A stretch of 64,000 nt of DNA from Glandiceps talaboti (taxonomy: Eukaryota > Hemichordata > Enteropneusta > Spengelidae). Numbering within the stretch: the stretch's first letter is position 1; the number at the start of each line of letters is the position of its first letter. The position numbers and the translations under genes are program-made. The notes below the pieces were generated by a model that had not been told where the DNA came from, searched no databases, and saw only the letters and a program-made list of their open reading frames with translations. Of this stretch, positions 14,224-26,400 are shown in pieces. The DNA is taken from assembly GCF_964340395.1 (NCBI RefSeq), contig NC_135552.1, forward strand, positions 13,471,694 through 13,535,693, written 5' to 3'.

Positions 14224-14700
14224 AGGTGGGTAGGTATTATGTTGGACCAATGGAAATCAATAGAACACTGTAGCCGAGACAGTTCACTTGGCTAAAATCT
14301 TATTAACAAAACATAGAAGTTAAAATTTGGGTCCTGACTGCAAAAACTGATCAGCTGAAAATTAGTCATTGTTCAGGACATGTAAATCACTTTAAAACGT
14401 CATATCTAGACTACCTAATTTATAAGGTGGTAGTCTGCTTTAAAAGCCCAATGGAAATCAATAGAAAACTGTAACTTAGACAGTTCACTTATTCACAAAT
14501 GTAGAAGTTAAAATTCGGGTCCTGACTGCAAAAACTGATCAGGACATATAAATCACTTAACATCATATCTAGACTACCTAATTTATAAGGTGGTAGTCTG
14601 TTTTAAAAGTCCAATGGAAATCAATAGAAAACTGTAGCTGAGACAGTTCACTTGGTGAAAATCTGACCACCAAGTATAGAAGCATTCAGACCCTGTGTAG
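14224..14700. repeat. Three tandem copies of a 160-200 bp unit
   Basis: The phrase 'ccaatggaaatcaatagaa' begins copies at 14247, 14448 and 14611. Copies one and two share 'ggtcctgactgcaaaaactg' and 'catatctagactacctaa'. Copy two lacks about 38 bp around the 'attagtcattg' segment, so the period drops from 201 to 163 bp. Non-coding. Confidence 0.85.
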
Positions 14701-17700
14701 TGCAAAGATGTAAATGACTTGAACTTAAACTAAATGCTTTTAGTTAATAATAGATAAAAATAAGATATGTTTTTTTAAAAATTTGTTTTCAAAGTTTACT
14801 TTTAGGTTTTTCATCGTTTATTATTGATCATGTCATTGTAATTATTAATAGATATGAATTTCCAAATGAGATTGTTGTCACATATCCATGACCTACTTGG
14901 TGAATCAATCGGTCAGCTGAGATGTCAACACTGAAAATCAATCGCTACCTTGACCTGACCTCAATTAAGGACAAAAAAGTCACAAGATTTCTGTCCACTT
15001 CACTGCTAAGTTGGTGGCAACAAAGAAATAGCATTGTATTCAAAATGTAGTCACTGCTATTGTGTGTCAGTGTTAATTTCTTAGACATTATTTTCCTCCT
15101 GGCTAAAATGAAAATTAATCTGTTCAATTCAGGCCACAATTGAAGATTATTGATTTTCAGTTAAATCTTTTATTTTGATCGCAAAATGCGGTGTTTTGAT
15201 CTGTCCATGACATTTGTCGTCATAAGAGTTTGGACCCGATTTATTGATTTCGTCAATCCCTTGGCAAGGTGCCAAGTCGAGGTATCGTAAACAGTAATAC
15301 CTCTCAAAATAACGACACCTACTGATAAGAGATCCAAGATACGAGTATAGAGTTTGGAATGTCGTGATTTGACCAACAAGTTGCTGTTGCATTCTGTTTG
15401 TCTTAATTTCGTAATTATTCTACTTTCAGGTCAACTAAAAAATACAAAACAACTCTCACTTGATCTTTTTCTTGTACTTTTTAATCCACTATACCTATAC
15501 TATACATATTGACATATATTTATACAATTCTGTAAATTGCATAATTTTTCAGATATTTTCAATTTTATAGCAGTTGAAATAGCCATTTCTAGCACATGAT
15601 GTGAAATATATACAAAACAGAAAAAGGAATGGGTTGTTGCTGTTTTCTTGGTTCTTTGTCATGTAAATTTTATTTGTCAAACTCCTTTCTTTGTAGAAGT
15701 AGTTCATTAGATATGCTGTTCGTGGACATAAATATTCATGATGTGGTCAATTTAGCAACATTTCTGAAACTGCAAATATTATGTTAACCCCTTTTAACAT
15801 TGAACATGTGACAGCTGACCGTGTCTGTCTGTCGTCCCTGTACTTGACCAAGTGCAAGTTTGTTTATTCTACTTCTGACCCAGGACGGATGTTTTTTAAC
15901 AGTGATTATTGATTGCCCTCAGACACTATTTAAGTCATGGACGTTTAGTATTGAGTCAGTGAGACTTGTTCTTTTGTCTTTCTGTGGACACTATATGTAC
16001 GAATCTGTGGATTATTTCGGGTTGCAGATGTCAAGGCTCGTCTTTTTTTAGTCGATGTGTCAACATTTACAAAACAGAAGTATATTTGACACTGAGAAAT
16101 CATTGACATTTGTATTAAAAAGAACAACTTGAACTTTTGGATGAGTTGAAATTTGTATTTATACAAAAGGATGTTTGTTATCAATTGTTCTATAGTTAGT
16201 ATATATATAGTTTGCCAACTTGATTGGTCATAATATGCAAGCCTGTCTCAGTGTGCAGCAGTATTGGTATTGGTAGGGTAGGTAATTCACATTTTTAATT
16301 TTAGTCAACATGCTTCAGGTAAATATAGGTAATATAATGAATTGTGTGATTATTTCAATAGTAATTAATATCAATATATAAACTTTAATGTCCATTATAT
16401 GGAAAACATACTATAGACATTTTATTTCAAGATTTATATAACCTGGTTTATGATTTAAAAAATGGTTTTATAGAATTCAGCATCCCGTCTGGTGTAAAGT
16501 TTAAGTTGTATAACAAGAAAACTGGTGTCAGAATCTTTTCCATACCATACAGAAATTAATCAAATTGATTCTGATACCCACAAATGTACAAGTCTACAGG
16601 TATGGACGAAAACTTCAGTTACACTTTCAAAAAAATTATACAACTGTGTATAATGTGTCAAAAATTTAAATGTTTATGTTGATACAGTTATCTATACAGA
16701 TGAGCTGGCATCGATAACTCATAAATGTTCTAAAATTACTATTATACCTGTACTTTTATATTAAAATAATTGTTTATTTCTCGTGATTTTAGTCCGAGGT
16801 AATTTTAACAAGATTTCAGTGAGTACTCATCTGTGATCTAGATGATTAAGCTAACCCCCTATTTTACCCAATAAAATTAAATTCTTCCAATCAATATTGT
16901 ATTAGTAGACATCATTCATAGAGTAAGAATTAACACTCACCTAGGGATGTCAACAAGGTCATTAGGAGCACAAAGCTGTATGGTTAGGGGTCACCATGAA
17001 TGGTTCAATGTAATACTACACAATAGAAATTAATTCACCAACATGCATACCACAAAGTAGTGTATGTATTTAGTTCCCAAATTTCTGCTGGCATAGAAGG
17101 TGCTCAGATTGACGCCTCCTACTGCAGTGCATTTTGTGAGCATTTTTGAGAAGATTTCAAGTGAGCCACTTTTGATTAGCAGTACTTAGGCAATATAAAC
17201 CAAGTATTAATTAAGGTAAGTGTTAAATACTATTAACAGTTATTTATGTATAATACCAAAATTTCCCTCCAAAAAAATAATATTTTGACAAGGACTTAGT
17301 CACCTGAAAGCAACTGAGAGAATTTTGTAATCACTTGCATTTCAGTTTTTCCCACTTTGTGCATTTTCTGTAAGGGATGACTTATCAAACAAAGCCAATT
17401 CCTTGCAACTGAAAGTGAGCAAAATTTGTACAAAGCAGTTGTACATTCTCACAAATTTGTAAATTGCATTTTAAGTTTTGTTTCGTCTATTATGTTGCAT
17501 GTGCAGATAAAGTGTAAAGTGAAGTGCCCTAGTCTGACCTGGTTTTTCCAGTGAACTTTAAACGATTTTGAAGAATTTTTTTCTTCCGAATTTGAGCATT
17601 TTGGTCAAATTTACCATAGCTGCAGGACATTTTTTTGCAGTGCTATTTTTTCCTTGCATTTCCCTTTTTCATCAGGAATGTTTTTGAATTTTTTGTGTGT

Positions 17701-19791
17701 GCAATCCACACATGTACAATGTAATTATAGATGACAAATGCCAAATTTCAAGATATAATTATGTTTTCCTATTCAGTTTAAATGCTCGATTTTGCAATTT
17801 GTCATTGAAACGGCCTAAAATTGACCCCAAAGTGAAATAATTTGCATAATGCGTATCAAAATCATTTTAACTTTCATAAGCTTTGTTGTGTGGTGAAATT
17901 TCAAAAAATTGTTATCTGCCGAATATCTTTTGTCAGAAATGAGCTGTTTGATATATTGCACAAAAGCATGCTAGATATTTTAATTTCTGTGTAGATGTAC
18001 ATCATAGGGGAATACCGCACCCCTTTCCAACATAATAGCCTTTGTTCCCCCATCAATTAGGCTAATATTCAAATTTACTATAATGCACAACTAGGCACGT
18101 GGTACTCAGCATTCTGTGTCTAGTATAATACAACTTCCTGGGTCAGACACGTGTTTCCATGTTTTGCTTTAAATCAGGAACATACCATTTGAAGTAGGGG
18201 GGAGTCACATTTCCTAAGTTAAGATGTATGCGAAAATTCATCTTAAGATGACTTTGCAAAGCGAGTTCTAAGACAAGAATCATTCTCTGTTCGAAATAAT
18301 TATATTTTGAATATTTTATCAGAAAATTTGGTGAAAATTTATTTTTCTTTCTAAATCGTAGTGAAAGTGACATCCCCATTCCAGAATGGAATGTCCCAGA
18401 CAGTATGAATACTTAATATTTTTATTCAAATTTTAAATATTTAAATGATGTAACGTAAAAAATGGAGCAGCTGGCGTGGATTTTCACAAACCCTGCACAC
18501 ACTGTTATTTTGTAAATTATTAACACTCACTTCCTGGTTGAACTCACCAATATATATTACCCTTTGTGCAGAGAAAAAATAATTAGTTTTAGTTTTTGTC
18601 CTTGATTCATTTATTGTGTCTGCACATCACTGTCAAGTCTAAAGGAATAACATTATAAAAAGGTCATTGCCCTGAAAGATGGATTACAATTTGAACTTGA
18701 GAAAAATTATCATACATGACTGCAGACATTCATTCGGATTTTTATTGGACAGGTAATTGTCAACAGAAGAAGATTATGTGGGTTGTAATTTTTTCAAGGT
18801 TTTTCATTTGTATGTGTCAGTTGTAAAGTGAAAGTGTCTGTGTTTGCAATAAATTTTGCATTTTTGCACAAAATATTTCAAAATTATACAAAATTTGAGC
18901 TAAGAAGAAAAACTGGTATAAATAGACAAAGAGAATAAAAAATAGAGAGACAGATACCGATATAGTGAGGGATCCCGTAATAAAATTAATCATTCATGTA
19001 GGTCACTTTTTTCATATGTTAGATTTTCAATGTCAAATACACTTTGTTTTCTTTTTAACTTTTTAATTGAAAGTTTTATTGGAAAACCAGAGTAAAAAGG
19101 TACAAAAAGAATTACATTTGCGTTCTTAGTTTTGTTCTCAGTGGAACTTTCACAGAGTATATTAGCTTTGTAATAAATATTACATGGTGCAATTTGATGT
19201 AGCATGCTAAAAGGTTCATTGTCTATAATTTGGTGAAAATTAAGTCATTTTAATCTGTGTTCCGTTTGTCTCCATTGTTTTAATGTTTGATACAGCATTG
19301 CTTAGAAATACCTTTTAGATAGACCACAGAGAACAACAAACAAATTATGTTTTCACTGCGTAAACATAAACAAATTACATTGTCTTTATTCTGATGTCGT
19401 TAATTTGATGTCAGTAAGTTTGACATGTGAACAGTTATCAGTGAATGAACTAACTTGGAGATGATATTATTGTATGATTGGCAGCCTGAAGTAGAATACA
19501 GAATGAAAATCCTGTGTATTCAACTTCTTTGTCTGCTCAAAAATTTCCCATAGATGTAAATTGTAAAGCAGATAAATAAACCGGAGATTTTATTCAAAGT
19601 TACTCTAAATTTATTCATATTCTGGAATGTTTGCTTTAACTGATAACAATCAGCTGCTCATACAGAGACATCAAATGCTTTATCTTCTTTCTTCTTTTTC
19701 TTTTTACTATCAAGATGATATTTTCCCTAGCTCAAACATTGTGTACTCTAGCAGTCGAGAGCCCACATCCTTCATTGTAATACAATTAGAT

Positions 19792-20130
19792 GGTATTCCC
19801 CAATATTTTTCTTCGTTCAGCCAAGGGAAATATGAATGACCTGAGGGGCTTTGTCACTATGAGTTGCTAGACAAGTAGTGACAACCCGTAGGTCACAAGT
19901 ATTTTCTGGCTGAATGAAGAAAAATATTGGAGAATAACATATTTATAGCAGTGCCAGTAATATCAAAGAAATATCAGGGAAAGTAATGGTAATTTTGAAC
20001 GTTTTGACTCATATTTCAAACAAAAGCAGAACAGTGACATAGACATGAATTGTCGTGACGTAGACGCACGTTGTAGAATGACCAGAGTATATATTCCATA
20101 TTTTTTGTTCAACTTGGCTTGTACATGGTA
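19792..20130 (+). mobile_element. Inverted-repeat non-autonomous element, fullest copy
   Basis: Positions 19792-19940 form an imperfect palindrome. The left arm 'ccaatatttttcttc' and 'gttcagcca' returns as 'ggctgaatgaag' and 'aaaaatattgg', with inner arms around 'gtcacta'/'tagtgac'. The following ~190 bp is also shared with the copies at 3553-3772 (same orientation) and 27521-27765 (opposite orientation). No ORF for a transposase is present, so this looks like a MITE-like family. Confidence 0.65.
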
Positions 20131-20803
20131 TAGTACCATATATTACCATGATAGTACATATATTTCAAAATGTATGTCCTATTTGATTTATTGACGGTAG
20201 CTATGCAATTTTCACTATTCTAGAAATTTTCTAGTTGCTCCAATTTTGCAGTTTCATAGCTTAGCTGTAATACATCCCAAACAATGCACACAATAGGGTG
20301 GGATCATGGATAAAAAAAAAGGATCAAAGCACCCAAAATTTACCAAATTGACACAGTTCTAAAATTACGTACCTATAAAATGGGAAATACATGAAACAGG
20401 AAAAATCATAATAAGTCAATATTATATTCTCTATTTTCATTTTGAACAATGTATATTGATCAGTGTTTGGAGTGTGATGTATACAGCTTGCTCCTGTTAT
20501 CAAAACCCCAATTATGGATTCTCAATGTCTATTGTTCAAATCTTCATCATACATGAGATGCACATGCTGGTACACAGGCTAATGAAACACAATAGCGAGC
20601 ACTATACTGACATCTCATACCTAAAAAAGACCATCCCTTGGGATTACAATTGAGCACTGATGTGTGGACGTATTGTTAACGCATTTTGTCTACTGTGGCA
20701 TACACAGTATAGTATTTGTTGATGACTAGGCTCTTCATTCATTATATTCTGACTATTGAAGAGGTTACTCAAAGAGAGATTAGCATCCCAGGCAGACAGT
20801 GCG

Positions 20804-20990
20804 TCCTTCGGAATAATCCACACAGAGGGAACAAACAACAAATGTCCCCAAAACAACACAAAAAAGAAACACACAGGATACTGTTAATGCATACTGTATC
20901 CTTCGGAATAATCCACACAGGGAACAAACAACAAACATCCCCGACCCCAAAAAAAACCACAAAAAGAACACATGGGATACCAGTAGTATT
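20804..20990. repeat. Tandem duplication, unit 95 bp
   Basis: Two copies of 'tccttcggaataatccacac' followed by 'gggaacaaacaacaaa' begin at 20804 and 20899. Open frames over it on both strands reflect the duplication. Confidence 0.88.
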
Positions 20991-21680
20991 TACTGTATAC
21001 CCTGGTCGGCTTAAATTGAACACACTGATGAGATCACAAGAAGATGACGTAGACATACATTATCTTTGAATACAGGAACTGCAATTTGAAAGTGACATAC
21101 AGAAAATTTTGAAAGACATATAGAAAGAAAGTATTTGTATTACATACATTTTTTAAAGTATCACAGTAATTTATTGTGACTAACACAAAAATGTATGTTA
21201 AAATATATATTTTAATTATTTACTTTTCCAAATTTTCCGTATAATGCAGTGATATTGTTAGTTTGTCCTTGTATACCTAGTATACCACCATGAATTTTCA
21301 AAGGGCAGGTTAGATATATGTAAGACAGAACAAAGGGACTCTAAAACTCTAAAAAGGAAAAAGCTTTTGAAAGTAATAATTATATTAATTTTTTTATTGA
21401 TAATTTGTTGGACAATGCTGCAGATGTTGGCATTTGATTTGTACATGATATTATCCACTTTTCATTCTTTACTATATTATTAGGCAGTATCAAATTTATT
21501 GATTCTGTTAAAGTTACATGTAAATTGTAGGAAATATTATATTTGATTTAGAATTAAAAGCAATTGTTTTAGCTATGTTGAATCTGTATTTAATAGTTGT
21601 AAGAGAGTGATTCTGAGCTTTATTTCTACACTGCTTTCTTTCCAGTGTTTTTGTGGCTCAAGACCATTCTCCCCATCTAC

Positions 21681-21704
21681 AAAAAAAAAGGGGGGGGGGG
21701 GGTA
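21681..21704. repeat. A-run joined to a G-run
   Basis: About ten A are followed directly by about thirteen G. Confidence 0.9.
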
Positions 21705-22254
21705 TATATTAAAGGCACATGTGCCAGATCTGAATGTTTTTTCTGTGGCAGTTTTGTTTCATATGGAGCATTATATGTGTTATATTGTTAATTATTACTG
21801 TACTACCCATGATATATGTAACATTGCAGTTAAGTAAAACCTAATGAATGGTTTGATGACTTAATTTTTGGGTGTACCCAAAAATTGCCTTTTAACATTG
21901 GGTATGTAGGGAAAAGGCACATGCATAAATCTGCCAATAATATATGGATATTTCATACTTTTAAGACACAAATCAATGTAAAAATACAATTTAATTATTT
22001 AAACATTTTAATGACTGAAGCCTTTTAATTACAAGGGATCCCATTGATAAACATCCTATTCCCTTTTGGTTTGACAGGAAAAGGAGCAGGGTAGGGTTTT
22101 ACATCAGTTTTGGATTAAGGGGGTCCTTGTGGGTCCTTGGGGCCCCGAGGTCTGAAAATTTGGGGTTCCCACTGCAAATCTGGAGGTCATTCACAAAATC
22201 AAGAAATTAAAGTGTTAAATGAGTTAATAGGACAATGAAGAGGTCAAAAGAAAC

Positions 22255-22346
22255 AATTGAATTGAATCGAATCGAACCGAACCGAACTGAACCGAACCGA
22301 ACCGAACCGAACCGAACCGAACTGAATTGAATTGAATTGAATTGGT
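22255..22346. repeat. Pentanucleotide (GAAYY)n array with symmetrical variants
   Basis: Unit GAATT at both edges, GAATC/GAACT inside, and a central block of GAACC. The + strand reads attga, atcga, accga, actga, attga in turn. Confidence 0.9.
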
Positions 22347-22746
22347 AAATGAAAACATAAATAAATATTATTTTAAGACCAGTCTTTATTCTACCATGAT
22401 TAGGTAACAACAGCTTTTGTTATACATATACATTAACAATGGTCTTGTCTTGTTATGATAATGAACTATTGTCTGTGTATATTATATTGAAATCTGACCA
22501 TGACATTGAAATTGACATTGCTAATAGCCCTTTCAAAAATCTGCCTACACTTGAGACTTTCGTGTCATCATTGTGCATAAACACAATATACCAGACTAGT
22601 AATTAATGAAAATTAGTCTTTGAGAACTAGCTGAAGACTGCAAAAATTGCAAAATTTTCTAGTAGCAAAAATATCTAGGTTTACAGTATTCTATTCAGAT
22701 GTAGATTGTATGATGTATTTGAATTAGTTTAAGAATGTACAGACAT

Positions 22747-23226
22747 GTAACTTTCTGCCAAACTATGTATCAATCTACCGATACACCAAATTGTAACTTT
22801 CTGCCAAACTATACACCAATCTACCCATCTGATCAAATTGTAACTTTCTACCAAACTATATATCAATCTACCGATACACCAAATTGTAACTTTCTGCCAA
22901 ACTATACACCAGTCTATCAATACACCAAATTGTAACTTTCTGCCAAACTATGTATCAATGTACCGATACACTAAATTGTAACTTTCTGCCAAACTATACA
23001 CCTGTCTCTCAATACACCAAATTGTAACTTTCTGCCAAACTATGTATCAATGTACCGATACACCAAATTGTAACTTTCTGCCAAACTATACACCAGTCTA
23101 TCAATACACCAAATTGTAACTTTCTGCCAAACTATGTATCAATGTACCGATACACCAAATTGTAACTTTCTGCCAAACTATACACCAGTCTATCATTACA
23201 CCAAATTGTAACTTTCTGCCAAACTA
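22747..23226. repeat. 46-bp minisatellite, eleven units, with a 92-bp higher-order period
   Basis: The motif 'gtaactttctgccaaacta' starts at 22747 and recurs every 46 bp up to 23207. Adjacent units alternate between a 'tacaccagtctatcaatac' type and a 'tgtatcaatgtaccgatac' type, so the true repeating block is mostly a 92-bp dimer. It lies 70 bp upstream of the acceptor of the first coding exon. Confidence 0.95.
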
Positions 23227-23296
23227 CATCACATTGACTTGAAATATATGATACCAAGGTTAATAATATACAATTATATTGTTTTCTATCTTACAG

Positions 23297-23456
23297 GATA
23301 CACCAGAGTCAAGATGTAGAAGATCTTAGTTTGTGTGAAAAATGGATATAAACTCTGGTCCCTATATAAACTATTGTTTATATTTACTCTATTTACTCAG
23401 AAGGTGAAGAAAAAAAATGAAAACAATGGCTGATGATTTTCTACAGGTTAATAAGG
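23297..23456 (+). other. First coding exon with 5' UTR of the MAP3K19-like gene
   Basis: A splice acceptor 'cttacag' ends at 23296 and a donor 'gtgagt' begins at 23457. The start codon is ATG at 23417: the same frame has a stop (tga at 23405) just upstream, and the 40 coding bases leave one base that exactly matches the phase of the exon at 24116. A second in-frame ATG lies three codons on, at 23426. The first residues read MKTMADDFLQVNK. 5' UTR occupies at least 23297-23416. Confidence 0.65.
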
Positions 23457-26400
23457 GTGAGTAATGTTCCCCATGGAAAGTTTACAAAATTAGCTGTTAT
23501 AATGTGTACATGTTTTACCTCAGTCAATAACTATGATTGTGGAAGGGGTCCCATGTAAAATTGCCCCAGGGGGAAACTCAGGTAGAATCTACCTAAATAC
23601 ATTCCTACCATTCTTTATAGAAACACAACTTACAGTGAACACGTACATTGGTCTTCTTAAAGGACTATGAAAGAAAGCTTAAACTAAGGTTTTACTTCTC
23701 TATTCAACAGACAAAAGTGTCTCTAAAATTTGCAGTCCGTGAAGTGACATGTATTTGTGCAGAATAAATCCCTAGACTACAGGTCTTTTTATTTTTGATT
23801 CTGTGTTTCTGAGTTCATATTCTGGTCTTTGTCAAGCCCTGACATTCAAGTAAAGTGGTATGTATAATATCAAAACTCAACTGTAGAAAAAAAAAATTGA
23901 TTGTATGCTGTCTCTTTCTTAATAAAAGTTTGTCTTTTCATAACACAAAACTAACAAATAAGTTCATACATCTTTGAAGAGACGTTATTATACCTTGAAT
24001 AATACAAGTCTTGGTTACTCTTCCCCTTTTGGATCGTAAATGAAAACTACACTTTTTATCTCAGATCCTGTTTTCTTAGTTATTATAAAAATCTCACTTC
24101 TGCTAATCTTAACAGCTGATCAGCCTCGACCTGGTTCAAACCGTAGTACATCAGCGTCCAGTGCTAGTTCCACTGGTTCCCATAGAAACAAAGAGTTATT
24201 GAAGTCCTACCATGACCTGGCAGCTCACATCTTCAGTGATGGACGGGGAGTTGAACTAGAACAACAGTTCATTGCTGCTGCTAGAGACGGGGACTATCAA
24301 AAAGTGTCAGAGTTCTTACAGAGAATGAGTCAGGAGGTAAGGTTATTCTGGAATTCAACCATTTTGTTTGGAACCTACATTTTATAACTTTCAATGGATT
24401 TTATTACATTTGGGAATGTAGACTGTGATAAGCAAATATTGTGAAATACCATTTCCAATTATTTTGTCACCATTCCGATCAATCCAGTGTAAAGAATTCT
24501 GTTTGATATGTCAAAATGCACAGTATTACTTTCATCAAGTTAACTGAGCTTCCTTGTTTCAAGTCAAAACAATATTCAAAGGTTAGAAAAACAAAATGGC
24601 TGCACAATGGAAAAATTTCACTTCATGCATCCCGTTCTATCAAAATGTTCCTGAATCAACTTGTACATGGTCGTGGTCATTGGTTTGAGATATTAATATT
24701 TGTGTATTTTCTTGGTACTAGGTAATCAACATAGATTACAAGGACCAGAAGACTGGTAACACACCAATCATATGGGCCACTAAAAGAGGGCATACAAAAG
24801 TAAGTATACCCACAATGCATGTCTTCCCAAGTAAGGTCACATGACTTCCTGTCTGTGTTACAAGATAAGAATACCAGGAATCTTTAATATAAACAAGATA
24901 TATTTATAACCAACATCTAAATATAGGTCAGAAATATGTTACAGATCTTATCTTATCCAACATAAAGTAATAAATTTCAAAGTTGTCAATATTTGAAGGC
25001 AGAGTAAGTTATCAGATGTTTATACACAAAGGGTGTGTTCACACTCAGATTATTATAGGCCCAAATAAAATCCATGTGTGGTTAAAAAACTAGAGTGAAT
25101 TTTGTCACTTTGAAGGCAAAGTAAGTTATACACAAAGAGTGTACACACTGAAATTATTTTTTCAGTTTAGTCCAAAATAAACAATTTGGTCAAAAAATTA
25201 GTGTGAATAGACAGATTTTGTGTCAGTCAGAAGAGGAGTTTAGACTACACAAATGTTTTTCACTGATCATTGAAGATTGTTGAATATGAACAGGTTGGAT
25301 ATAACCTACCAAACCTAGCCCTGAGACTTGTCGTTGACTTTCAAATCTAGACTAAAAAAAAATAAATTAAAAATTAGAAATTAAAAAATTAAAAATTAAA
25401 AATTGATTTAAAAACTGACGATGAGTGTTTAGGCAATGCCAAACCTTCAAGTTAACTGTCGGTATATAACATTAATTAGCACCAAAAGTTAGAATTATGA
25501 GTTTGGATGTAGGCGTGTAATAATGTGTGAATGTAGAAACAACAACATACAATTTTGAGATCATTGAGACTGGACAAATGTTAGATGGTATGGACATTAT
25601 ACTATACACATTATATGTATATGCCAGATATCTCGCACATCTAATCTATTCCATTATCAAATTGTATATCACCAATTTCTGGCATAATATAAACAGAAAA
25701 CAATTAAAGATAGTATTTATACATAGATTACAAATCTTAAAATAGTTCAAATACCAATGTCAAGGTTATCTTTGAAGTTTTGTGTTGAAAATTCAGACTT
25801 CTCATAGATAACCTTTGAGTAGAGATAGATTGAATTCCAAAACTGTGGTGATATAACTTGACTACTTTGGTATCCAGATATTGTCATCTCTCAGTACAGA
25901 GCCACAACAATGTCAAATAAATATGTTGTCACAGGAATCATCAAATACTAAACTATAATTTCCTGTTTTGTACCACTGTACGTCATAATTGTTGATTTTA
26001 CTATAGCTGAAAACAAAGATTAGATTGATTAAATATTATATTCATTCATACTTCGTTATCCAATATTTTAAAATTACTTTATCGTTATTTGTACAACGTG
26101 TATTCTCAACCTAGTACACATGTACTGGATGCGTATACATAAATAATTTCTAATGAAGTTAAACTGAATTATTTTTACAACAGTTACAATGTCATAATCC
26201 AAGTCTCATAGATTTTGATTTGAAAAAATTTGAAAAAAGTCTTGCAGAATATATACTAGAGATAGCTCAGTTCTTTAAAAGAGGCCATATTGATGAAGAT
26301 TGGGTATTTATTGTGGATTTTTAATTTATAAAACAATTTTATCATGATGTCCTACTTGAAAAATTAATGCAAAACAACAAGAACAAGTGTGTGTGTGACT

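Larger units (their letters stand above)
2573..23296. other. Long non-coding stretch, probable intron 1 and/or upstream DNA
   Basis: No exon could be supported. The open frames are all short, without recognisable domains, and several lie on simple repeats. The content is CpG-poor AT-rich sequence with microsatellites (5652-5789, 7861-7955, 8517-8572, 13640-13836), mobile-element remnants (3553-3772, 19792-20130), a dispersed repeat (7496-7600), local duplications (14224-14700, 20804-20990), a pentamer array (22255-22346) and a minisatellite (22747-23226). If the 2572 donor is real, this is a 20.7 kb first intron. Confidence 0.45.

Noticed and set aside
20716-21069. 117-codon + frame and overlapping minus frames
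   Set aside because: Explained by a 95-bp tandem duplication that stays open in several frames on both strands.
22729-23226. CRISPR-like regular array and short repeat-coded frames
   Set aside because: The spacing is regular, but there are no unique spacers: the whole 46-bp unit repeats, in an animal genome. It is a minisatellite.
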